DNA of 10,680 bases from Methanothrix sp. Lineage in GTDB: Archaea; Halobacteriota; Methanosarcinia; Methanotrichales; Methanotrichaceae. The position numbers were made by a program, and so were the translations under genes. Shown piece by piece: positions 1 to 5,516 of the stretch. The stretch covers positions 1-10,680 of the forward strand of contig JAQVZT010000072.1 in the NCBI GenBank assembly GCA_028708055.1, given 5' to 3'. How positions within the stretch are numbered: position 1 is the first letter of the stretch; each line of letters begins with the position of its first letter. The notes beneath the pieces are model-generated. The model searched no databases and had not been told where the DNA came from. It saw only the letters and a program-made list of their open reading frames with translations.

Positions 1-28
1 CCCGGCCCGCCCATCATCGCATATTCGA

Positions 29-385
29 TCAAGACCACCAGTAGCCGCTGTAGTACGTGTAAGGATACCTGTAATAGTGGTATGTGTACGGATAGTAGCC
101 ATAGTAGGGCGTGTACCAGTAGCTGCCCGGATAGAGGTAATCCCAGTTAAGGAATCTATGGTAGGTCTTCCCCTGATAGCTGTAATAGGTAAATGGATCA
201 AAACCCGTGCCCCAGTTTGAAGCGGGTGGATTGCCTCCTGTCCATTGCTGGCCGATGCCTTTTTCAAATAACCGTTCTGCTGCTCTTTCTCCCGGGCGCA
301 TCTCTATGCCATTCTCAAAATCTATTGCTGCCACACATCCCATCAATGATATGATGAGGACCGCCGATATCAAACTTCGATTCAT
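29..385 (-). CDS. Secreted Tyr-rich protein of unknown function
   Basis: I do not recognise a family. The protein is 118 aa if it starts at the ATG at 383-385, which directly follows a purine-rich GGAG/GGTGGG stretch. An in-frame ATG 48 bases further upstream would put 16 charged residues before the signal peptide and is less likely. Residues 1-20 form an export signal (MNRSLISAVLIISLMGCVAA). The LMGC stretch resembles a lipobox, so it may be a lipoprotein, but cleavage after VAA by signal peptidase I is equally possible. The last 57 residues contain 21 Tyr and 4 Trp, with a repeated YPYTY unit. This low-complexity aromatic tail suggests an envelope or extracellular structural role, which is inference. 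It is divergent from the 740 gene, and a box A candidate lies on the minus strand near 467-474. Confidence 0.6.
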   Translation of the reverse strand: MNRSLISAVLIISLMGCVAAIDFENGIEMRPGERAAERLFEKGIGQQWTGGNPPASNWGTGFDPFTYYSYQGKTYHRFLNWDYLYPGSYWYTPYYGYYPYTYHYYRYPYTYYSGYWWS

Positions 386-466
386 TCCCACCAATCTCCT
401 TTTGCAGTGCTGCCCCAATGAAAAGGGCTGCACAGTTCTGTTCTGGCAGATCTATGCCTGTTTTTC

Positions 467-474
467 TATAAAAT
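467..474 (-). promoter_or_regulatory. Candidate box A for the Tyr-rich protein gene
   Basis: Read on the minus strand this is ATTTTATA, a good archaeal TATA (box A) match in a GC-richer setting. Transcription would begin roughly 25 bases downstream, near 445, leaving a leader of about 60 bases before the ATG at 385. The assignment is by sequence only. Confidence 0.35.
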
Positions 475-621
475 TCTATCTGACCGGATCATTGGCGATC
501 GGGGCCTGCGCAATCTGGCGATGGATGCCAAAAGAGGGGCCCCGCCGGCTGTCATCGGGCGGAGCACCTGCTACCGGAGCAGCGCAGTCGGATGGAAGTG
601 ATGAATTCTTGCCGGAAGCGC

Positions 622-663
622 AGAGATACTTGCACAGAGATACTTGCAGAGAGATACTTGTAC
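622..663. repeat. Three tandem 14-bp direct repeats
   Basis: The core AGAGATACTTG occurs at 622-632, 636-646 and 650-660, exactly 14 bases apart. The three units differ only in the last three bases (CAC, CAG, TAC). The array ends 5 bases before the box A at 669-677, where archaeal regulators upstream of BRE/TATA commonly bind. It could be an operator or activator array for the 740 gene. It is too short in unit and spacer to be CRISPR. Confidence 0.7.
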
Positions 664-668
664 CACAA

Positions 669-677
669 TTTTTAAAA
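669..677 (+). promoter_or_regulatory. Candidate box A for the 740 gene
   Basis: TTTTTAAAA is an archaeal TATA candidate. A start site about 25 bases on, near 700, gives a leader of about 40 bases carrying the ribosome binding site GAGGGAT at 728-734. A second weaker A/T element lies at 692-699. Confidence 0.45.
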
Positions 678-739
678 TAGTATGAGCTACATCTATAATC
701 AATTGCTGAGATCAAGAATAATGGTCTGAGGGATATGCA

Positions 740-1387
740 ATGAAGATAAAAATAGTAATATTAATCGTCATTCTGCTGCTGTCCTGCTCTGCAGTTCAGG
801 CAGCCTCAAACGTCCTGAGCATTGAGGGGACATGCGGCGGCTGGACCAAGCATCTGGAAGTTGACGGTGGCTCGACTGCTTATCTTATCGTCCTGACGCC
901 AAAAGAAGGCGAAGGGGTGCTATATGACCAGCTGCCCGATGGAAGCGTCCATGAATACTCCCATTATTTCCTGTGCAAAGATCGTCTGCCCTTCCTGGCA
1001 AATGTACCTGGCAGGCACGTGCTACACTATCTGCTCAATGGCCAGGAGAGCAACACAGTGGCAATAGATGTGAACGGAGTTACCCCAAAGCCATCCCCAA
1101 AACCCGCGGAGCCTCAAATCTGCATGCCGCCTCAAGCGAGCATTCGCGAAACATCCGTCTGCATGGTGCCCAGCATTCCGGCCATCTCTCTGTCTCGCGG
1201 AGCGCCGAGCTATCCGTTGGTGCTTGATTACCGTCCGGTAGGCGTCCATATAATGAATCACAGGAATGGTATCGTCATTCCCAAATATGGGTCTCAATAT
1301 CATTTCGGCAAGGACTTCTCTCTCGGTACAATCGATAACAATTATCCTGGAACGCCATTTTTGCTCCAGTATCTTTCCGACCCATAA
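740..1387 (+). CDS. Secreted protein with beta-rich N-terminal domain, unknown function
   Basis: This is a 215-aa exported protein. The ATG at 740 follows GAGGGAT (728-734) at good spacing. Residues 1-21 form a signal peptide (MKIKIVILIVILLLSCSAVQA). Residues about 25-112 look like an Ig-like beta domain: they end in an NGQESNTVAIDV segment of the kind that closes such domains in secreted archaeal proteins, and carry Cys32 and Cys79, which could pair. A Pro-rich linker (PKPSPKPAEP, 116-125) leads to a C-terminal part (about 130-215) with Cys128 and Cys141 and no motif I recognise. No transmembrane segment is seen beyond the signal. It is probably monocistronic, with a terminator hairpin directly downstream, converging on the 1450-2397 gene. 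The domain assignment is an inference from pattern only. Confidence 0.75.
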   Translation: MKIKIVILIVILLLSCSAVQAASNVLSIEGTCGGWTKHLEVDGGSTAYLIVLTPKEGEGVLYDQLPDGSVHEYSHYFLCKDRLPFLANVPGRHVLHYLLNGQESNTVAIDVNGVTPKPSPKPAEPQICMPPQASIRETSVCMVPSIPAISLSRGAPSYPLVLDYRPVGVHIMNHRNGIVIPKYGSQYHFGKDFSLGTIDNNYPGTPFLLQYLSDP

Positions 1388-1396
1388 TCGGGCATA

Positions 1397-1428
1397 AGGG
1401 GATGGCGTCTCATCCCCTCCTCTCTTTT
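1397..1428 (+). terminator. Hairpin plus T-rich tract after the 740 gene
   Basis: AGGGGATG (1397-1404) pairs with CATCCCCT (1411-1418), an 8-bp stem with a 6-base loop, followed by a pyrimidine tract ending TCTTTT (to 1428). It lies 9 bases after the stop codon of the 740 gene, in the convergent spacer. Archaeal termination depends mainly on the T-rich tract; the hairpin may protect the 3' end. Confidence 0.6.
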
Positions 1429-1449
1429 AGAACTCTCTGTGCATGCCAA

Positions 1450-2397
1450 TCATGTGCAGGGCAGCCAGTTGACGCTGATCGCGCCGCAGGTGGAGTTGCC
1501 CCAGAGCTGGATGAACTTCTCGATGGAAAATACGCCCGCCAGGTCCTCAATCGATCGGCCATATTCAGCATGACGGCCCTTGAGCTGATCGTCGGCGAGA
1601 GGGTCCCGTGAGATCCAGCCTATGTGGGCCACGCCGATCACGTTGCTGTTGAGGTTGGCTTCAAGAACTCCGGTGCAGCAGGGTACAGGCGGATACCTGA
1701 CGCCCCAAGAGTGCATTTCGTTGGCTGATTTTGCTTTGAAATATATCGATGTATTGTTGGTTGAATAGCCTCTGGTCTTTATCTCAGAGCTTCTTTGCAG
1801 ATGCTCAGCATGGGTGTACATCTCGGTAAATGCCGCGCCGATCCTGTAATTCTGCACGCAGAGCTTATCGGTCCATTTCTGGTCGTATGTCCCGGTCTGA
1901 TAGGAGACGGGCATGTACTCTTGCTCCTGCTCTGTGGTGTAGTTGATATAGTCCATGGGACCGAAGCCGGTCGGCCATTGTCTGTACTTGAACTTGATAT
2001 GGTATGGCAGGAAGTAATCCCAGTAGATGGGTTGTCCCCATGGACCAAAATCTCCATAGCCGTCTCCGATCTCCTTCGGCCAGTCAGGCTCATCCGAATC
2101 CTTCCAGATGGCGACCACCGCTGCGTAAGCCCCACCGCATCTGCTGCCAATCTGCCTCTCCGCCTCCAGCTCGGTCCTGTCGGTGATAATGTTGCCGCTG
2201 CCGGACTGCTTTTCTGCAAGCTTGGAACCGTTAAACCCATTCTGAGTGGAGACGATCCTCTCGAGGTTTTTATATCCTGTTCCCTGGACGGATGCCTTCT
2301 CGTACATATAATTGGCAGCGCCCGCTATTACTATCATGGAGATAGCCAGCACTATGCATAACACAATGCATTTCACTGGTACAGGTCGGTAATTCAT
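1450..2397 (-). CDS. Membrane-anchored or secreted Cys-containing protein, unknown function
   Basis: This is a 315-aa protein. Residues about 8-28 are hydrophobic (IVLCIVLAISMIVIAGAANY), a signal anchor or uncleaved signal, so the rest is probably extracellular. The exported part has six cysteines (87, 180, 240, 241, 304, 314) and NxS/T sequons at N56, N152, N214, N215 and N301, which suits a glycosylated, disulfide-linked surface protein. It is rich in Trp and Tyr around 98-145. The C-terminal block with GRHAEYGRSIEDLAGVFSIE (274-293) looks conserved and reminds me of surface-protein families in Methanothrix; this is memory, not a search. The ATG at 2397 lies 9 bases after the DUF1614 stop codon, with GAGG near 2403-2406 as ribosome binding site, so it is the second gene of that operon. 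No enzymatic motif is visible. Confidence 0.7.
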   Translation of the reverse strand: MNYRPVPVKCIVLCIVLAISMIVIAGAANYMYEKASVQGTGYKNLERIVSTQNGFNGSKLAEKQSGSGNIITDRTELEAERQIGSRCGGAYAAVVAIWKDSDEPDWPKEIGDGYGDFGPWGQPIYWDYFLPYHIKFKYRQWPTGFGPMDYINYTTEQEQEYMPVSYQTGTYDQKWTDKLCVQNYRIGAAFTEMYTHAEHLQRSSEIKTRGYSTNNTSIYFKAKSANEMHSWGVRYPPVPCCTGVLEANLNSNVIGVAHIGWISRDPLADDQLKGRHAEYGRSIEDLAGVFSIEKFIQLWGNSTCGAISVNWLPCT

Positions 2398-2406
2398 CTC
2401 ATATCC

Positions 2407-3162
2407 TCATCTTTTTTCCCTGCATTTTCCTCCCAGGAGGCAGACGATCCCGGCTGCAAAGAGAACGGCAATGATTCCCGTCAGGAAGATGCCGTCGAAT
2501 ACCCCCGCACCACCGATGGAGAGGGTCAGGGGTTTGGCCTGGTGCAGCTCCAGCGGGGAGAGGGCGGGCAGTATTCCCGGCGTCATCAGGCTGAGCAGAT
2601 CGGCTCCGATCAGCGTCCCCAGGGTGCCGCTGATGTAAGCCAGAGGCGGAGCGCGTCGAAAGCCGCTCGCCAGGAGTAGGCCCATGGCTGCGGCCAGAAG
2701 AGGCGAGAGCCAGACCGGCAGGACGATGCCCTCGCCGGCAACCGCCTGGGCGGCCCAGTAGGTGATGGCGGCCACCACTGCCATTCCCAGCAGGGACTTC
2801 TTGAGGCTGACCTGGCCGCGCAATAAGAGATGCAGGGAGATGATCAAAGGAATGATGCAGCCGCCCAGATTGACCGCCAGGTACAGGGGATGAAATGTGG
2901 TAGGGACATCAATTCCAGTCAGGCTCAGCAAAGAGATGTACCACTCTGGATAGGACGATATAGGATTCTCGATGAGCTGAATGTCAACAAGGCTTCCCAG
3001 GATCGAGCCGAAGACCGCCAGGGTGGCATGCCAGTGGGAGAATCCAACGATCTCAAAGGCGGTCTCGGAGATGCGCAGAAACAGGTAAACGATGATGAGA
3101 GGCGCGACCAGGATGAGCAGCAGGATGACGACTGTCAGGGGCAGGAATAGCAGTTCGAACAA
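2407..3162 (-). CDS. DUF1614 family integral membrane protein
   Basis: This is a 251-aa multi-pass membrane protein with about seven hydrophobic segments (around 8-29, 42-62, 96-115, 123-143, 148-166, 173-194 and 222-245). Three blocks match my memory of DUF1614: NLGGCIIPLIIS (98-109), YISGTLGTLIGADLL (176-190) and SIGGAGVFDGIFLTGI (215-230). The family occurs in archaea and some bacteria and has no established function. The conserved Gly/Asp-rich intramembrane motifs would suit a transporter or an intramembrane enzyme, but I do not infer either. The start is TTG at 3160-3162, supported by GGGTG (3170-3174 on the minus strand) at 7-base spacing and by no better start nearby. It heads an operon with the 315-aa surface protein and diverges from dut. 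Confidence 0.72.
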   Translation of the reverse strand: MFELLFLPLTVVILLLILVAPLIIVYLFLRISETAFEIVGFSHWHATLAVFGSILGSLVDIQLIENPISSYPEWYISLLSLTGIDVPTTFHPLYLAVNLGGCIIPLIISLHLLLRGQVSLKKSLLGMAVVAAITYWAAQAVAGEGIVLPVWLSPLLAAAMGLLLASGFRRAPPLAYISGTLGTLIGADLLSLMTPGILPALSPLELHQAKPLTLSIGGAGVFDGIFLTGIIAVLFAAGIVCLLGGKCREKR

Positions 3163-3224
3163 GGTTTAGCACCCGCAAGTGAGTTATCTTTGATGGTTAA
3201 TAGAGCTTTGCAGGTGTGTTTAAT

Positions 3225-3740
3225 ATGACCATTCTTACCGGCGGCGAGGCGCAAGGCCTGGTGGAGTCCATGATTGACCCAAAGACGCAGACCCAGATGT
3301 GCGGCATGGAACTGACGCTGCAAAAGATCGAGCGATTCGCCAGTTCCGGTGCAGTGGCTTTTGACAACAACGAGCGAGTTCTGCCCAGGACCGAGCCTAT
3401 GGATTTTGATTCATCCGGATGGATAAGTCTTGACGCCGGCTCTTACCTGGTGACCTTCAATGAGATCGTCAGCATCCCCCAGGACGTTGCCGCCCTGGCC
3501 CGCTCCCGATCCACTCTCCTGCGCTGCGGTGCCAGCTTGCAGACGGCCCTCTGGGATCCTGGCTACCGGGGACGCAGCCAGAGTCTGCTGGTGGTCTTCA
3601 ATCCCCACGGCCTCAGGCTCAGGAAGAACGCCCGCCTCATGCAACTGGTATTCCTGCGTCTGGGAAAAGAGGCAGAGAAGGTCTATTCCGGAATGTATCA
3701 GGGCGAAAACATTCAAAAGATGGAAAATGATAAAAAATAA
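3225..3740 (+). CDS. dut: Deoxyuridine 5'-triphosphate nucleotidohydrolase (dUTPase), archaeal type
   Basis: It hydrolyses dUTP to dUMP and diphosphate in the cytoplasm, keeping uracil out of DNA and supplying dUMP for thymidylate synthesis. The 171-aa protein matches the archaeal dUTPase group of the DCD/dUTPase superfamily, a trimeric beta-barrel. Visible blocks are GMELTL (27-32), FNEIVSIP (78-85), RSRSTLLRCG (93-102, the phosphate-binding Ser motif), ALWDPGYRGR (108-117, with Asp111 and Tyr114 as in the uracil-recognition motif) and KNARLMQLVF (134-143). The C-terminal YSGMYQGEN (154-162) matches the conserved tail. The catalytic Glu arrangement of dCTP deaminase is not seen, so dUTPase is preferred. 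ATG 3225 is chosen because AGGTG (3212-3216) sits 8 bases upstream and the protein then begins MTILTGGE like relatives; GTG 3216 is within the ribosome binding site. Confidence 0.88.
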   Translation: MTILTGGEAQGLVESMIDPKTQTQMCGMELTLQKIERFASSGAVAFDNNERVLPRTEPMDFDSSGWISLDAGSYLVTFNEIVSIPQDVAALARSRSTLLRCGASLQTALWDPGYRGRSQSLLVVFNPHGLRLRKNARLMQLVFLRLGKEAEKVYSGMYQGENIQKMENDKK

Positions 3741-3762
3741 TAGTAGAATAGGATGGTCCGGC

Positions 3763-4305
3763 CTAACTGACGGCCAGTGTCTTGATGATTTGGGTGGTAT
3801 TATTCTGATCGAGCAGCGATACCAATACCGCATAAGTGGTGTCGCCCAGGTTCCAGACTGCCATATCGTATCTGCCGCCCAGCTCCTCAATGCGTGCATC
3901 CATGGTGCTCATGGTATGAACGGTCACGTTCTTTCCCAGATGGTCTACAGCCGTCCAATTGCCTATCTCTCTGTCGCCCCTCTCCTCGACCCCGGAGATT
4001 CCTCCCATCAGCAAAAGCTCGGAGAGGGCGTCGCCGCTCATTCTGCTCATGATATCATCATAAACGCTCATGACGGAGATGAATGCCGCTCCGGGCATGG
4101 CAGTGTCATTGATCAGGAACTCCTGCTGGACCATTCCATCATTGCTGGTGTTGAATTCCCCTTTCGTAATCTCGAAACTGGGACCCATGTCCAGAGAAAT
4201 GGTCTTCTGCGCGATTGTGAAGAACTTTGATTCCAGGGCCACAGCGGGCAAAGAAAGGCCGGCCAGGAGAAGTATGGCCGCTACAAATAATGCAAATGGC
4301 TTCAT
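3763..4305 (-). CDS. Secreted glycosylation-prone protein, unknown function
   Basis: This is a 180-aa protein with a clear signal peptide (residues 1-23, cleavage after PAVA). The start ATG at 4305 is preceded by GGAGAGAT at 4-base spacing. The mature part has NxS/T sequons at N52, N66, N116, N126, N168 and N169, fitting an S-layer-glycosylated surface or extracellular protein. The C-terminal segment (145-178: a beta-strand run then QNNTTQIIKTL) resembles the end of PsbP-like or DUF1795-like beta-sheet domains, but that is only an impression. There are no cysteines and no second membrane segment. It converges on dut with a 22-base gap and diverges from the 4406 gene, sharing its promoter region. 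I cannot name a function. Confidence 0.7.
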   Translation of the reverse strand: MKPFALFVAAILLLAGLSLPAVALESKFFTIAQKTISLDMGPSFEITKGEFNTSNDGMVQQEFLINDTAMPGAAFISVMSVYDDIMSRMSGDALSELLLMGGISGVEERGDREIGNWTAVDHLGKNVTVHTMSTMDARIEELGGRYDMAVWNLGDTTYAVLVSLLDQNNTTQIIKTLAVS

Positions 4306-4369
4306 GTTTATCTCTCCAGTTCAATGGCGTTAATCACGGGACTTGTGTTCATAGCACTATGAAGGCATG

Positions 4370-4380
4370 ATATTTATATC
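4370..4380. promoter_or_regulatory. Box A serving the 4406 gene, possibly bidirectional
   Basis: TTTATATC at 4373-4380 is a strong archaeal TATA box on the plus strand. Its spacing predicts a start site at about 4402-4406, at or beside the ATG at 4406, so the transcript is probably leaderless, which explains the lack of a convincing ribosome binding site. On the minus strand the same bases read GATATAAATAT, which could also serve the 4305 gene with a leader of about 45 bases. Dual use is speculation. Confidence 0.55.
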
Positions 4381-4405
4381 AAATGAGTCTCGATGGGATT
4401 CACCT

Positions 4406-4981
4406 ATGGTAAAGAACTCCGCTGTCATCCTACTGCTATTCATGAGCCTCGTTGCCAGTGCTCTGGGCCAGGGCTACATGGGCACGGTGAGCACCGGCAC
4501 GGGGATAATTCCCGCTTTGACCGTTGGCAAGGGACCGATTTCAGCCGCCAGTGTGGGCTCAGGATCGTCACAGGCAAATCTCACCGGCAGCTGGTCTCTT
4601 GATCTGAAGGATGGCGGTATCAAGCATTTGGATTTGCAGATATATCAGCAGGGTGATCTCATCTTCGGAGCAGGACAGATGTCCTCCGGCCAGGCTGTGA
4701 CAGCTGCTGGATCGGTGGCAGGGGACAGACCGACCATATTCGTCTCTGTAATCGATGACGTTCAAGCCTTCCGGCTCAAGCTCTCAGTATCAGGCGAGTC
4801 TCTTGCCGGAGAATATGAGTTGCTCTCCCGTGGGCAATCCAGCAAATCGGGGACGATAACCGGTCGCATCGCTTTTGCCTCCCCTAAGAGCCAGGCGACG
4901 GCTCTCGGCAAGAGTGTAAGTCCCAGTGCCACTTCTGGGGCATGGGTGGGAAAGGCGGCGCAGAGTGTCAACAATCAATAA
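4406..4981 (+). CDS. Secreted beta-rich protein, paralogue of the 5018 gene
   Basis: This is a 191-aa protein. The start at ATG 4406 is preferred over the ATG at 4367, because 4367 lies upstream of the box A (4373-4380) and 4406 places the signal peptide (residues 1-21, MVKNSAVILLLFMSLVASALG) at the N-terminus. A Gly/Ser/Thr-rich stretch (about 22-57) precedes a domain of alternating beta strands (58-155: NLTGSWSLDL, HLDLQIYQQGDLIFGAGQM, FRLKLSVSGESLAGEYELL, GTITGRI) that reads like a lipocalin-like or META-like barrel. A flexible Ser/Ala tail follows (156-191). The same strand pattern occurs in the next gene. There are no catalytic motifs and no Cys in the mature part. It is probably cotranscribed with the 5018 gene. 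Confidence 0.68.
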   Translation: MVKNSAVILLLFMSLVASALGQGYMGTVSTGTGIIPALTVGKGPISAASVGSGSSQANLTGSWSLDLKDGGIKHLDLQIYQQGDLIFGAGQMSSGQAVTAAGSVAGDRPTIFVSVIDDVQAFRLKLSVSGESLAGEYELLSRGQSSKSGTITGRIAFASPKSQATALGKSVSPSATSGAWVGKAAQSVNNQ

Positions 4982-5017
4982 ACTGAGGGATAAAAAACGA
5001 GATGCTTTATTGCATTA

Positions 5018-5494
5018 TTGATGGCATTGCTTGCTGCCGGCTCACCGGCAGCGGCCAAATGCTGTTCATTGGGCGGAGCATCCTACGACTTTCTTAGCGA
5101 CCCCGCCATGGACCCTGGTATGAGTGGCTATGATCAGTTTCTCAGCAATGATTATCCCCACAAGACGGCAGCAGTCTCCGATGTAAAAGAAGCGAATGCC
5201 AGCCGGATCTATCTGAACCTCTCAGACAATAGCAGCATCTCCCTGCTTCTCGCCCAGGATGATGGTCGAGTCACCGGCAAGGGAAATCTAACGTCCGGTA
5301 GCGTCACCGGTCCGGTGCAGGCGGTGGGGCAGATAATAGCCGGAAAGCTCTCTCTTGAGATGACTGCTCCGGGCGGAGAGATCTACAAATTCGATCTGGC
5401 AGCCGAAGGCAGCACTGTTATGGGAGACTGCCGCCTGGCATTGCCTGATGGCAGTCTGCTAAATGAAACTGTAGAAGGTCGGTGGGAAAGCTGA
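5018..5494 (+). CDS. Secreted beta-rich protein, paralogue of the 4406 gene; start uncertain or broken
   Basis: From the TTG at 5018 it is 158 aa; ATG 5021 is the next codon. Either start gives a stunted signal peptide (MALLAAGSPAAA) with no basic residue and no ribosome binding site. In the same frame the upstream codons (5003-5017) read CFIAL, continuing a normal hydrophobic signal, but they contain no start codon before the stop at 4991. An ATG at 5002 with GAGGG at 4985-4989 is in another frame; loss of one base (C5005) would fuse it as MFIALLMALLAAGSPAAA. This suggests a one-base frameshift, real or a sequencing error. The mature part has Cys15, Cys16 and Cys138. Its domain (about 62-156) has the strand order of the upstream gene's (IYLNLSDNSSISLLLAQ, VTGKGNLTSG, LSLEMTAPGG). 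Function unknown. Confidence 0.6.
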   Translation: MMALLAAGSPAAAKCCSLGGASYDFLSDPAMDPGMSGYDQFLSNDYPHKTAAVSDVKEANASRIYLNLSDNSSISLLLAQDDGRVTGKGNLTSGSVTGPVQAVGQIIAGKLSLEMTAPGGEIYKFDLAAEGSTVMGDCRLALPDGSLLNETVEGRWES

Positions 5495-5513
5495 GCGCCT
5501 GCTCCTGCGGCGC
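5495..5513. terminator. Hairpin in the convergent spacer after the 5018 gene
   Basis: GCGCC (5495-5499) pairs with GGCGC (5509-5513), extended inward by GC/GC (5501-5502 with 5507-5508) across a one-base bulge, with loop TCCT. It begins right after the TGA at 5492-5494 and just before the SRP54 stop. No long T-run follows on either strand, so a terminator role is only possible. Confidence 0.3.
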
Positions 5514-5516
5514 CCT

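Larger units (their letters stand above)
386..739. other. Divergent intergenic region, no gene seen
   Basis: This 354-base spacer separates two divergent genes for exported proteins. The open frames crossing it (207-680 plus, 476-715 minus) lack ribosome binding sites and protein-like composition, so I call no gene. It contains a minus-strand box A candidate (467-474), a three-copy 14-bp tandem repeat (622-663) and a plus-strand box A (669-677). The central part, about 500-600, is GC-rich with short self-complementary stretches and nothing I can name. Confidence 0.6.

Noticed and set aside
622..663. CRISPR-like array
   Set aside because: The 14-bp units are contiguous, without spacers, and no cas gene is present.
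207..680. Plus-strand open frame covering the first intergenic region
   Set aside because: It overlaps the Tyr-rich gene antisense, crosses the tandem repeats, and has no signal peptide, motif or ribosome binding site.
3225..3740. dCTP deaminase as the product of the dut gene
   Set aside because: The ALWDPGYRGR block carries the dUTPase-type Asp/Tyr arrangement, and the length of 171 aa fits archaeal dUTPase. The deaminase Glu motif is not seen.
4367..4405. Upstream ATG start for the secreted protein at 4406
   Set aside because: It lies before the box A and would place 13 polar residues ahead of the signal peptide.
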